From an uncultured Eubacteriales bacterium (GTDB taxonomy: Bacteria > Bacillota > Clostridia > Oscillospirales > CAG-382), in contig URCT01000055.1 in NCBI GenBank assembly GCA_900546385.1, positions 1 through 16,532 on the forward strand: 16,532 nucleotides of DNA, in the 5' to 3' direction. The notes below the pieces were generated by a model that did no database searches, had not been told where the DNA came from, and worked only from the letters and a program-made list of their open reading frames with translations. Made by a program: the position numbers and the translations under genes. This document shows positions 7,142 to 13,112 of this stretch, piece by piece. How positions within the stretch are numbered: position 1 is the first letter of the stretch; the number at the start of each line of letters is the position of its first letter.

Positions 7142-7178
7142 CCTTTTATCGGTTCGGAAAACCCGAAACGGAAAAAGG
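7142..7178 (-). promoter_or_regulatory. Intercistronic hairpin between hndA and the signalling genes
   Basis: The 65-nt gap after hndA can fold into an imperfect hairpin: CCTTTT (7142-7147) pairs with AAAAGG (7173-7178), and TTCGG (7153-7157) with CCGAA (7163-7167) around a short loop. No U-run follows on the minus strand, so it is not a standard terminator. It could mark mRNA processing or help set different expression of hndA and the downstream genes. This is a structural observation only. Confidence 0.4.
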
Positions 7179-7192
7179 CTCTTATAATGAAG

Positions 7193-7690
7193 TTATGCGT
7201 TGTATTTTTCGAGAATGCCGGGAACATCATCCGTCACGAGACGTCCGTAAACATCTTCGTTGACAAGAAGAACCGGTGCAAGACCGCACGCACCGACGCA
7301 GCGGCAGGATTCGAGCGAGAATTTGCCGTCCGGCGTGCATTCGCCTTCACCGACACCCAAAACTTCGGAGAGCTTGTTGTAAATGTCGCCCGAGCCTTTT
7401 ACATAACAGGCCGTACCCAGACAGACCGAAATATTGTAGCGGCCCTTGGGATTGAGTGCGAACTGTGCATAGAAGGTGACGACCTCATATACCTTTTCGA
7501 GAGAAATGCCGAGACCGACAGCGATTTTTTCCTCGACCTCGATCGGGAGATAGCCGTAAATCTCTTGTGTTTTTTGAAGCACCGGGATCAAAGCTCCGGA
7601 TTTGCCCTTGTACGCGGAAATAACCTCGTCAAGACGCGCTTCCTGTTCCGCCGTGCCGGCGAAGGGCAGGGTAGAAATAGTGTTTGCCAT
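7193..7690 (-). CDS. hndA: NuoE-like [2Fe-2S] subunit of the bifurcating hydrogenase (HndA/HydC)
   Basis: The 165-residue protein is the NuoE/HoxE-type electron-transfer subunit. After an N-terminal helical region with the family feature IPVLQKTQEIYGYLP (35-49), it carries the [2Fe-2S] ligands C90 and C95 (in CLGTAC) and C131 and C135 (in CRCVGACG). Length fits HndA/HydC. It would pass electrons between the NuoF-like flavin subunit and the catalytic subunit. The ATG is preceded by GGAGG about eleven nt upstream. It is the first gene of the operon, 40-50 nt downstream of an extended -10 promoter. The rest of the hydrogenase genes lie more than 3.8 kb downstream, behind six inserted signalling genes, rather than directly after it as in the classic hndABCD order. 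Confidence 0.95.
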   Translation of the reverse strand: MANTISTLPFAGTAEQEARLDEVISAYKGKSGALIPVLQKTQEIYGYLPIEVEEKIAVGLGISLEKVYEVVTFYAQFALNPKGRYNISVCLGTACYVKGSGDIYNKLSEVLGVGEGECTPDGKFSLESCRCVGACGLAPVLLVNEDVYGRLVTDDVPGILEKYNA

Positions 7691-7715
7691 TTGCTGTAGT
7701 TCCTCCTTACAGAAA

Positions 7716-7733
7716 TTGTTTTGGAATAAACAT
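7716..7733. promoter_or_regulatory. Candidate Rex (NADH/NAD+-responsive repressor) operator
   Basis: The 18-bp sequence TTGTTTTGGAATAAACAT resembles the clostridial Rex consensus TTGTTAANNNNTTAACAA, with 10 of 14 fixed positions matching. It has a TGTTT/AAACA inverted pair. It lies right around the predicted transcription start, between the -10 box and the hndA ribosome binding site, where a bound repressor would block transcription. Rex control of hydrogenases is established in several Clostridia. The match is imperfect, so this is a candidate only. Confidence 0.35.
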
Positions 7734-7737
7734 ATGT

Positions 7738-7746
7738 ATTATAGCA
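7738..7746 (-). promoter_or_regulatory. Extended -10 promoter of the hydrogenase operon
   Basis: On the minus strand TGCTATAAT gives a perfect TATAAT (7743-7738) with the TGn extension. At a 16-18 nt spacing only T-rich sequence (for example TTTCTT at 7766-7761) is found, so the -35 is poor and the promoter would rely on the extended -10. The predicted start is near 7731, giving a leader of about 40 nt before hndA. Confidence 0.6.
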
Positions 7747-7776
7747 CATATCCTAAAAAAAAGAAAGGCCTTTTGC

Positions 7777-7806
7777 AAAAAAAATCGGGCGTTTTCGACT
7801 TTTTTT
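7777..7806. terminator. Weak terminator-like hairpin upstream of the hydrogenase promoter
   Basis: A run of eight A then TCG (7777-7787) faces CGA, a bulged C and seven T (7796-7806) around an eight-nt loop. Either strand would form an AT-rich stem followed by a U-run. It may end read-through from araC before the hydrogenase promoter. The short GC core makes it a weak call. Confidence 0.3.
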
Positions 7807-7856
7807 ATGAAATTTATGTAAAATGTGCTGGCACGCAGCGCGTTTTCAGCTGGCAA

Positions 7857-7868
7857 AACTGTACAGTT
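7857..7868. repeat. 12-bp perfect palindrome
   Basis: AACTGTACAGTT is a perfect 12-bp palindrome about 115 bp upstream of the hydrogenase -10 box, immediately beside a long inverted repeat. It could be a binding site for a dimeric regulator; nothing identifies which. Confidence 0.45.
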
Positions 7869-7918
7869 AGCGAGAGCAAACCGCACGATGGGTTTCGGCA
7901 ATTTGGCTCTCACGCTAA
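7867..7918. repeat. Long inverted repeat in the gene-free region
   Basis: The arm TTAGCGAGAGCAAA (7867-7880) pairs with TTTGGCTCTCACGCTAA (7902-7918), leaving only a two-nt and a one-nt bulge, with a 21-nt loop that itself can pair AAACC with GGTTT. On either strand this would give a stable hairpin. No U-run follows, so it is not an obvious terminator. It lies in a 398-bp intergenic stretch (7691-8088) with no convincing coding sequence. It could be a small RNA, a leader of an upstream start for the hydrogenase operon, or an operator. I do not recognise a known riboswitch class. Confidence 0.5.
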
Positions 7919-7987
7919 AGTATGAAAAAAGGCGCACCGTTAAAACCGGAAACGGGATTTTGACGGATGAAAAAACGAAACGGCAGT

Positions 7988-8005
7988 GAAAAAGTAAGAA
8001 TTTGA
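7988..8005 (+). repeat. Copy 1 of an 18-bp motif flanking araC
   Basis: GAAAAAGTAAGAATTTGA here recurs with a single change at 8918-8935. This copy lies just beyond the 3' end of araC and runs into TTGACA (8002-8007), with GATATA 17 nt further on, so it could also overlap a rightward promoter antisense to araC. A binding site for the AraC protein is one explanation. Confidence 0.45.
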
Positions 8006-8088
8006 CAAAAACGGATAATATATTGATATACAGGCGGCATTTTGCGGTTTATAATGCTATTTATAAGCAGCCGACGGGCGGCAAACCT

Positions 8089-8907
8089 TTAAGCTTCCCA
8101 TGAAACAGACGATTTTTTGCGATATTCGCGCGGTGTGAAGCCCGTTTCCTTTTTGAAAGAGCTGCCGAAGTGGGATTGCCCGGAAAAGCCGCATAACGAT
8201 GCGATTTCCGCAAATCCGAGTCCGGAGGAAACGAGAAGCGTTTTTGCGCGCGACAACCGCTTGTTTTGCAGATACCGGTGCGGCGTCAGCCCGGTCGCTG
8301 CTTTGAACAGGCTGTGAAAGTAAATCTCACTCAAATGCACGTGTGCGGCGATATCCGCAAGACAAATGTCATTTTCGAGATTGCCGTCCATAAACGCCAT
8401 AGCCGCCTTCACAATTGCGGCGTTGCTTCGCTTTTCTTCGCCCGATTCGGCAAGCAGATTCTGTTCGCGCACCAAACGGGAAAGAAGCTCTAACAGCTTG
8501 CTTTGCGCAAGCATGACGCCGGCTTCTGTCGGCTCAAGCGTTGCTGCAATCAGCCGGTTGAAGCAGTCGGCATAAAGCTCTCTTTCGCTCAACGTGATTT
8601 GGTCGGGAAGGCGGTCGCAAATGCTTTTGATGTAGGCATCCTCTGCCAAAAAATGGATAAACAGGCATTTGTATGGCAGTTCGGTGTAGCGCACTTGCCC
8701 GGGCTTTGCGCAAAGGATTCTTTCGGTGTCTGCCGCAAAACGGTGTTCGTTCATATGGGAAAAGCCGCGGCTTTCGAGCGGCAGTTCGATTTCGTAAACC
8801 GAAACGCGCCGGTTCTTGGTGCGTTTTTGCTCGGCCGGATAAATCAGCGAGCTGTCGAAAATACCGGCGCTGATGATGGTCGGAAGAGTATGCGGTGCAC
8901 TGTTCAT
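8089..8907 (-). CDS. AraC-family transcriptional regulator
   Basis: The 272-residue protein has an N-terminal region of about 160 residues compatible with an AraC-type cupin ligand-binding domain, and a C-terminal double helix-turn-helix. The first helix-turn-helix is around LADIAAHVHLSEIYFHSLFK and the second around FAEIASLCGFSGQSHFGSSF, followed by the typical GFTPREYRK ending. Such proteins usually sense a sugar or sugar derivative and activate adjacent genes. The ATG at 8907 fits the family N-terminus and lies just downstream of a perfect promoter. A longer in-frame extension upstream crosses that promoter and the divergent gene, so I reject it. It is divergent from the dehydratase, GH16 and SDR genes, which are its likely targets. 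Confidence 0.92.
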   Translation of the reverse strand: MNSAPHTLPTIISAGIFDSSLIYPAEQKRTKNRRVSVYEIELPLESRGFSHMNEHRFAADTERILCAKPGQVRYTELPYKCLFIHFLAEDAYIKSICDRLPDQITLSERELYADCFNRLIAATLEPTEAGVMLAQSKLLELLSRLVREQNLLAESGEEKRSNAAIVKAAMAFMDGNLENDICLADIAAHVHLSEIYFHSLFKAATGLTPHRYLQNKRLSRAKTLLVSSGLGFAEIASLCGFSGQSHFGSSFKKETGFTPREYRKKSSVSWEA

Positions 8908-8917
8908 GATATCACCC

Positions 8918-8935
8918 GAAAAAGTAAGATTTTGA
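8918..8935 (+). repeat. Copy 2 of the 18-bp motif, in the araC/dehydratase divergent region
   Basis: GAAAAAGTAAGATTTTGA lies between the araC -10 box and the araC start codon and about 60-78 nt upstream of the rightward dehydratase start. It differs at one base from the copy at 7988-8005. The position suits an AraC site that both represses araC and activates the divergent operon, but no binding data support this. Confidence 0.45.
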
Positions 8936-8938
8936 TAT

Positions 8939-8967
8939 AGTATAAGGCTTTTGGCTGTTTTTGTCAA
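8939..8967 (-). promoter_or_regulatory. Promoter of the araC gene
   Basis: On the minus strand TTGACA (8967-8962), a 17-nt spacer and TATACT (8944-8939) form a near-consensus sigma-70-type promoter. The araC start codon is about 31 nt downstream of the -10 box. No comparable promoter is visible for the rightward genes, which is consistent with activator dependence. Confidence 0.75.
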
Positions 8968-8995
8968 GCTTGGACGCGAAAGGAGAAAGAATCGC

Positions 8996-10156
8996 ATGAA
9001 AGTGACGGACGTAAAAACCTTTGTGACCGATTGTTTCCGCACCAATTGGGTGTTTGTCAAGGTATATACCGATGCCGGAATCGACGGTGTCGGCGAAGCA
9101 ACGCTCGAATATAAGGAAAAGGCACTTGTCGGCGCGGTTGAACACATCCGCGACTATTTGATCGGCAAAGATCCGACGCAGATCGAAAACCATTGGCACA
9201 CCATCTATCGTGACGCCTATTGGCGCGGCGGCGCGGTGCTGATGTCGGCACTGTCGGCCGTCGAATGCGCGCTGTGGGATATTTTGGGCAAAAGCCTGAA
9301 CGTGCCGGTCTATGCGCTTCTCGGCGGTAAAGTGCGTGATAAGGTGCGAATTTATGCCAACGGTTGGTTTAGCGGTGCCAAAGAACCCGAAGAATTCGGC
9401 GAAAAGGCGAAAATCGCGGCCGCTCGCGGCATAACGGCAATCAAATGGGATCCGTTCGGAAAGAACTACTTAACCATTTCGAATGCTGAACTCGAGAAAG
9501 CACTCCGGTGTGTGGACGAGGTGCGCAAAGCGGTCGGAAATTCGGTCGACCTGCTCATTGAGGGACACGGTCGTTTCAACATTCCGACGGCTGTCAAGAT
9601 CGCCAAAGAGTTGGAATGCTTCAAACCGATGTTTTTCGAAGAGCCTGTGCCGCCGGATAACCTTGACGCGCTGAAGGAGGTAAAAATGCGCTCGCCGGTA
9701 TCGGTTTCCGCCGGAGAACGGCTGTATACGCGCTGGGATTATAAGCGGATGTTCGATCTGATGGCTGCCGACTATATCCAGCCGGATGTGTCGCACGCCG
9801 GCGGTATTCTGGAGCTAAAGAAGATAGCCGCCGAATCGGAGTGCTGGTATATGGGATTTGCGCCGCACAATCCGTCCGGACCCGTTGCGTGCGCGGCGAC
9901 CTTGCAGCTTGCGGCCTGCTGTCAGAATTTTGAGATTCTCGAAATCATGTATTCCGACGTCGATTATCGTGGAGATTTGACCGATGAAGCACTTGTTTAT
10001 GCCGACGGCTGCATTGCCATTCCGGATAGATCGGGTATCGGCATTACGATAAACGAAGCCGAATGCCTGAAGCATCCCTATAAGCCGCATACGCTACGCC
10101 ACTATACCGGCACTCTTACCGATATCCGACCGGCAAAGACCGAATTTTACTTTTAA
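8996..10156 (+). CDS. Enolase-superfamily (mandelate racemase/galactonate dehydratase-like) sugar-acid dehydratase
   Basis: The 386-residue protein has the two-domain enolase-superfamily layout: an N-terminal capping domain (about 1-120) and a barrel with IKWDPFG (149-155), metal-ligand segments IEGHGRF (188-194), FFEEP (213-217) and SAGER (238-242), then QPDVSHAGG (262-270) and FAPHNPSG (288-295) carrying the catalytic Asp/His dyad. This pattern is nearest to D-galactonate dehydratase-like acid-sugar dehydratases. Where those usually have Asp two residues before the His of the HGR motif, this protein has Glu189. The exact substrate is not readable; a related anhydro-sugar-acid cycloisomerase is possible. 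The ATG at 8996 follows AGGAG. It is first in an operon with GH16 and SDR genes, 14 nt ahead of the GH16 start. Confidence 0.88.
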   Translation: MKVTDVKTFVTDCFRTNWVFVKVYTDAGIDGVGEATLEYKEKALVGAVEHIRDYLIGKDPTQIENHWHTIYRDAYWRGGAVLMSALSAVECALWDILGKSLNVPVYALLGGKVRDKVRIYANGWFSGAKEPEEFGEKAKIAAARGITAIKWDPFGKNYLTISNAELEKALRCVDEVRKAVGNSVDLLIEGHGRFNIPTAVKIAKELECFKPMFFEEPVPPDNLDALKEVKMRSPVSVSAGERLYTRWDYKRMFDLMAADYIQPDVSHAGGILELKKIAAESECWYMGFAPHNPSGPVACAATLQLAACCQNFEILEIMYSDVDYRGDLTDEALVYADGCIAIPDRSGIGITINEAECLKHPYKPHTLRHYTGTLTDIRPAKTEFYF

Positions 10157-10170
10157 GGAGATTTGAAGCC

Positions 10171-10992
10171 ATGAAACGATTTGAAATTAAAGACCACGAA
10201 CCGAGCCTGCTTCCGGAGGGTGAGTGGCGTCTTGCATGGGCTGACGAATTCGACGGAACCGCGCTTGACCGCACAAAATGGGATTTCCGCTTAAACTATT
10301 GGGGAAGACCGAATCCGGCCTATACTGATAAAGGCATTGTGCTTGACGGAAAAAGCTGTATCGAGCTGCACCGCACCGAACACGACGGCTATTATGTTTC
10401 GCCGCAGCTTCAGACCGGCTCAAACTCGTTCGATATTCCAAAGACCTCCGCCGTGAATCCTTGGGGACAGAACGACATTTGGCCGCTCGGCGAGTTGTCT
10501 GAACCGAAGTTTATGCACCGGTAGGGGTACTATGAATGCCGCTGTAAGTTTCAAAAATATCCGGATGAAATGTGGAGCGCGTTCTGGATGCAGTCGCCGA
10601 GCATCGGAACGGCCTATGACCCGACCTATTGCGGGATCGAATGCGACATTATGGAGTGCTTCAAAGCCGGCGAATGCACCACCGGCAACATCATGGGCGG
10701 CTACGGCAGTCAATTTCGTGAGGAAGCGCGTGTTCGCTACTCGCTCAAAGCTACAAAAGACGGCTTTCATCGCTTCGGTATGGATTGGACGCCGCAAGGG
10801 TATACCTTCTATTGCGACGGAGAGATTGTTTCCCAAACGAGTGAACATGTGTCGCATGTGCCGGAATTTTTGCTTCTGACAACTGAGGTTCAAGGGTATC
10901 GGTCAAATGCTCCGTTAAAGGTCGGAGAAACGTTTGTCGACGATGCGTTTATTGTGGATTATGTGCGCGTGTTCGACCGCATCATAATATAG
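10171..10992 (+). pseudogene. Glycoside hydrolase family 16 gene interrupted by one in-frame amber codon
   Basis: A single reading frame of 273 codons encodes a whole GH16 beta-glucanase-type domain, broken only by TAG at codon 118 (10522-10524). The first part contains the typical LAWADEFDGTALDRTKW entry strand (residues 21-37). The second resumes directly with GYYECRCKF, then has the catalytic E-x-D-x-x-E motif ECDIME (157-162) and the closing VDYVRVF strand. No frameshift is needed. The family commonly has Tyr or a polar residue where the stop falls, so a single base change from TAC, TAT or CAG would explain it. There is no signal peptide. The gene also ends in TAG, which argues against amber recoding. 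It is a recent nonsense mutation, a sequencing error or a read-through gene. Start by SD AAGGAG. Confidence 0.85.
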
Positions 10993-11008
10993 GAAAGGCT
11001 GACTATTT

Positions 11009-11818
11009 ATGAAAAAAGCTATGCTTGTGACCGGCGGCACAGTCGGAACAGGACTTGCGTGTGCGCACCGTTTTGCTTCCGAAGGCTATGCAGTGCTTAT
11101 CACCAGCCGCGACGGCGTGCGTGCCGAAAAGGCGGCAAGGGAAGTGGCGGCGACGCACGGCGTTTTTGCGCACGGCTATGAGCTTGCGGCCGGAAACGAA
11201 CAAGCGGTCATCGATGTTTTTAACGATATCGATACGCGCGGCCTTTTTGCTGAAACCGTGATTCTCAATTCCGCCAATATGGGCTTTGGCAATGACCCGG
11301 CCACGGGCATGGATTTCTTTACCGTGCCGGTGGAGGAATTTGCCGGCGTTTTCGAAACCAATCTCGTCTGGAATTTTACTATCGTGCGGCAGGCGGCGTT
11401 TCGTATGCGTGAACACCGTAAGGGTGCGATCGTCTTTATCAGCTCCAACACGGCTTACCGTGCCATTCCGAACCGTAGTGCATATTGTGCCTCCAAGGGC
11501 GGTATCAATGCCATGAGCCGCGCATTCGCGGTGGATCTGGGACCCTACGGAATCCGCTCCAATGTGGTGCTGCCGGGAACCATCAAAACTGAACGTTGGG
11601 TGAAAATGGGCGATAAGCAGATTGTCAACGGTGCCTTAACGCCGCTCGGCGATATTTCCGATTTCGAGGATATTGCAAACGCTGCATGGTATTTAGGCAG
11701 TGACGAATCCAAAAACGTCACCGGTACGGAAATTGCCGTGGACGGCGGTATGAGCGTTCAGCTCTATCCGCAGATTCTCGGAGAGTATAAAAGAAAAGCC
11801 ATGGAAAAGGGATTATAA
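11009..11818 (+). CDS. Short-chain dehydrogenase/reductase (SDR) oxidoreductase
   Basis: The 269-residue protein is a classical SDR that should oxidise or reduce a hydroxyl/carbonyl using NAD(H) or NADP(H). It has the nucleotide-binding TGGTVGTG (8-15), an NSAN variant of the NNAG motif (87-90), and the catalytic set N118, S146, Y159 and K163 (in SAYCASK), followed by the usual PGTIKTE loop and a C-terminal DGGM. The active-site residues appear intact. It starts 16 nt after the GH16 stop, behind AGGAAAGG, and is the last gene before a strong terminator. With the sugar-acid dehydratase it may form a short pathway for a sugar acid or polysaccharide-derived sugar, but no particular substrate can be named. 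Confidence 0.92.
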   Translation: MKKAMLVTGGTVGTGLACAHRFASEGYAVLITSRDGVRAEKAAREVAATHGVFAHGYELAAGNEQAVIDVFNDIDTRGLFAETVILNSANMGFGNDPATGMDFFTVPVEEFAGVFETNLVWNFTIVRQAAFRMREHRKGAIVFISSNTAYRAIPNRSAYCASKGGINAMSRAFAVDLGPYGIRSNVVLPGTIKTERWVKMGDKQIVNGALTPLGDISDFEDIANAAWYLGSDESKNVTGTEIAVDGGMSVQLYPQILGEYKRKAMEKGL

Positions 11819-11823
11819 TACGG

Positions 11824-11854
11824 AAAGAACCGGTCGATCGCCCGGTTCTTTTTT
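11824..11854 (+). terminator. Rho-independent terminator after the dehydratase-GH16-SDR operon
   Basis: AAAGAACCGG (11824-11833) pairs perfectly with CCGGTTCTTT (11842-11851) around an eight-nt loop, and a run of six T (11849-11854) completes the signal. It lies six nt after the SDR stop codon. Confidence 0.92.
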
Positions 11855-11899
11855 ATGAGCCGAATGGAATGCGGGTGATATTTTTTCTTGTGCGCAAGG

Positions 11900-11928
11900 T
11901 TGACTTTTCCGGAAAAATGTGGTATAAT
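11900..11928 (+). promoter_or_regulatory. Promoter of the solitary PHP-domain gene
   Basis: TTGACT (11900-11905), a 17-nt spacer and a perfect TATAAT (11923-11928) form a strong promoter. The start codon of the PHP gene is about 50 nt downstream, behind GGAGG. Confidence 0.85.
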
Positions 11929-11980
11929 CGGGCTTACTTGAAACGATAAAACCACAGACTTTCAAACGGAGGAAAGTGCC

Positions 11981-12880
11981 ATGTACAAGGCTTCAAACGG
12001 AAAATGCTATTATAAAGTCGGATTGCACATCCACACCAATTTGTCGGACGGCGCGGTATCGCCCGAACAAATGGCGGAAATTTACCGGGCGGCCGGTTTC
12101 GACGCCGTGGCAATCACCGACCATTGGGTCTATCATCCGCAGGACGAGATCGGCGGTCTTACGATTCTTTCCGGCTGTGAATACAACATCGATTTCGGTA
12201 TTCGTGATACCGCAGACGGAATCATGCACATTGTCGGCATCGGCATGAAAACAAAACCGGAATTGGATGAAAAAACGGCGCGCCGTCAGGAGGTCATCGA
12301 CGCGATAAACGACTGCGGCGGTATGGCGGTTTTAGCGCATCCGTATTGGTCGCTTAACACGAAAGAGGATGTGGAGGCGCTTCACGGCTTTTCGCTTCTT
12401 GAAATCTACAATTCGGTTTCCGACGCACATCAAAGTGTTCGCCCGTATTCGGGATATCTCGTGGATGTCCTTGCCAACGACGGTTATGTGCTGCCGCTCA
12501 TTGCTACGGACGACACGCACTATTACGACGGAACGGACGACGCAAAGTCATTTTTGATGGTGGAGGCGGAAAGCGGCTCGGCGGAGGACATTTTAAGCGG
12601 AATCCGCGCGTCGCGTTTTTATGCTTCGCAAGGGCCGGAATTATATGTTAAGCAGACCGGAGAGGGAGAAAGAACCATAAGTGTTCGGTGCAGTCCTTGT
12701 TCGCTTATCAGCTTTGTTACGAATGCGTCTTGGTCAAAGAACCGCGTGTTCCGCGGCGAAAATTTAACAAGTGCGGAATACACGATGCAGGATTTCGATA
12801 AGTGGGTTCGCATAGAGATAAAGGATGCCGAAGGCCGTTTTGCATGGAGTAACGTTATTACCTTTTTCTCAAACCGATAA
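11981..12880 (+). CDS. PHP-domain phosphoesterase, solitary gene
   Basis: The 299-residue protein is a PHP superfamily metal-dependent phosphoesterase. The metal-binding motifs HIHTNLSDG (16-24), ITDHW (45-49), AHPYW and TDDTHYY appear in the expected order in the first two thirds. The C-terminal third, beginning near residue 205, looks like an added beta-rich domain ending in SNVITFFSNR. It is a different subtype from the PHP protein in the hydrogenase operon and does not closely resemble it outside the motifs. It has its own promoter and terminator and so forms a one-gene unit. Substrate is unknown; family members act on phosphorylated sugars, nucleotides or histidinol phosphate, but the sequence does not favour one. 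Confidence 0.9.
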   Translation: MYKASNGKCYYKVGLHIHTNLSDGAVSPEQMAEIYRAAGFDAVAITDHWVYHPQDEIGGLTILSGCEYNIDFGIRDTADGIMHIVGIGMKTKPELDEKTARRQEVIDAINDCGGMAVLAHPYWSLNTKEDVEALHGFSLLEIYNSVSDAHQSVRPYSGYLVDVLANDGYVLPLIATDDTHYYDGTDDAKSFLMVEAESGSAEDILSGIRASRFYASQGPELYVKQTGEGERTISVRCSPCSLISFVTNASWSKNRVFRGENLTSAEYTMQDFDKWVRIEIKDAEGRFAWSNVITFFSNR

Positions 12881-12923
12881 GGCAAAGTGTATACACAGTT
12901 TAATGCAATACATATGATCAGAC

Positions 12924-12950
12924 AAAACGCTCATTATACGGGCGTTTTTT
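12924..12950 (+). terminator. Rho-independent terminator after the solitary PHP gene
   Basis: AAAACGC (12924-12930) pairs with GCGTTTT (12942-12948) around an 11-nt loop, with a T run to 12950. A 10-bp palindrome GTGTATACAC at 12887-12896 lies between it and the stop codon. Confidence 0.8.
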
Positions 12951-13013
12951 GTTTGCACATTGTAAGAAACAAGAAAAATTAACATTTGTCTTGCTATTTT
13001 TTTGTCAAACTAC

Positions 13014-13042
13014 TTGAAAAATCCGGAAAAGCGGTATATAAT
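13014..13042 (+). promoter_or_regulatory. Promoter of the decarboxylase operon
   Basis: TTGAAA (13014-13019), a 17-nt spacer and TATAAT (13037-13042) form a strong promoter, with a start near 13049 and a leader of about 64 nt. The leader contains CCAT...ATGG arms around a TGAATTCA core next to the ribosome binding site, which could fold weakly. Confidence 0.82.
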
Positions 13043-13112
13043 AGTTTTTATAATGGGGGATAAGTTGGAGCAACTATTATTACCATTTGAATTCACATAT
13101 GGAGGTAAACCT

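Noticed and set aside
7707..7937. 76-codon leftward frame upstream of hndA
   Set aside because: It crosses the hydrogenase promoter and the terminator-like hairpin, has low-complexity Phe-rich content and no ribosome binding site.
8071..8084. GCCG...CGGC hairpin after araC as its terminator
   Set aside because: The stem is only four base pairs and is not followed by a U-run on the minus strand.
10171..10992. Amber codon reassigned to an amino acid
   Set aside because: The same gene ends in TAG exactly where the GH16 fold ends and the next ribosome binding site begins; read-through there would run out of frame into the SDR gene.
13002..13112. Upstream extension of the alpha-subunit gene
   Set aside because: It begins upstream of the promoter -10 box; the internal ATG at 13053 also lacks a ribosome binding site, while 13113 has GGAGG.
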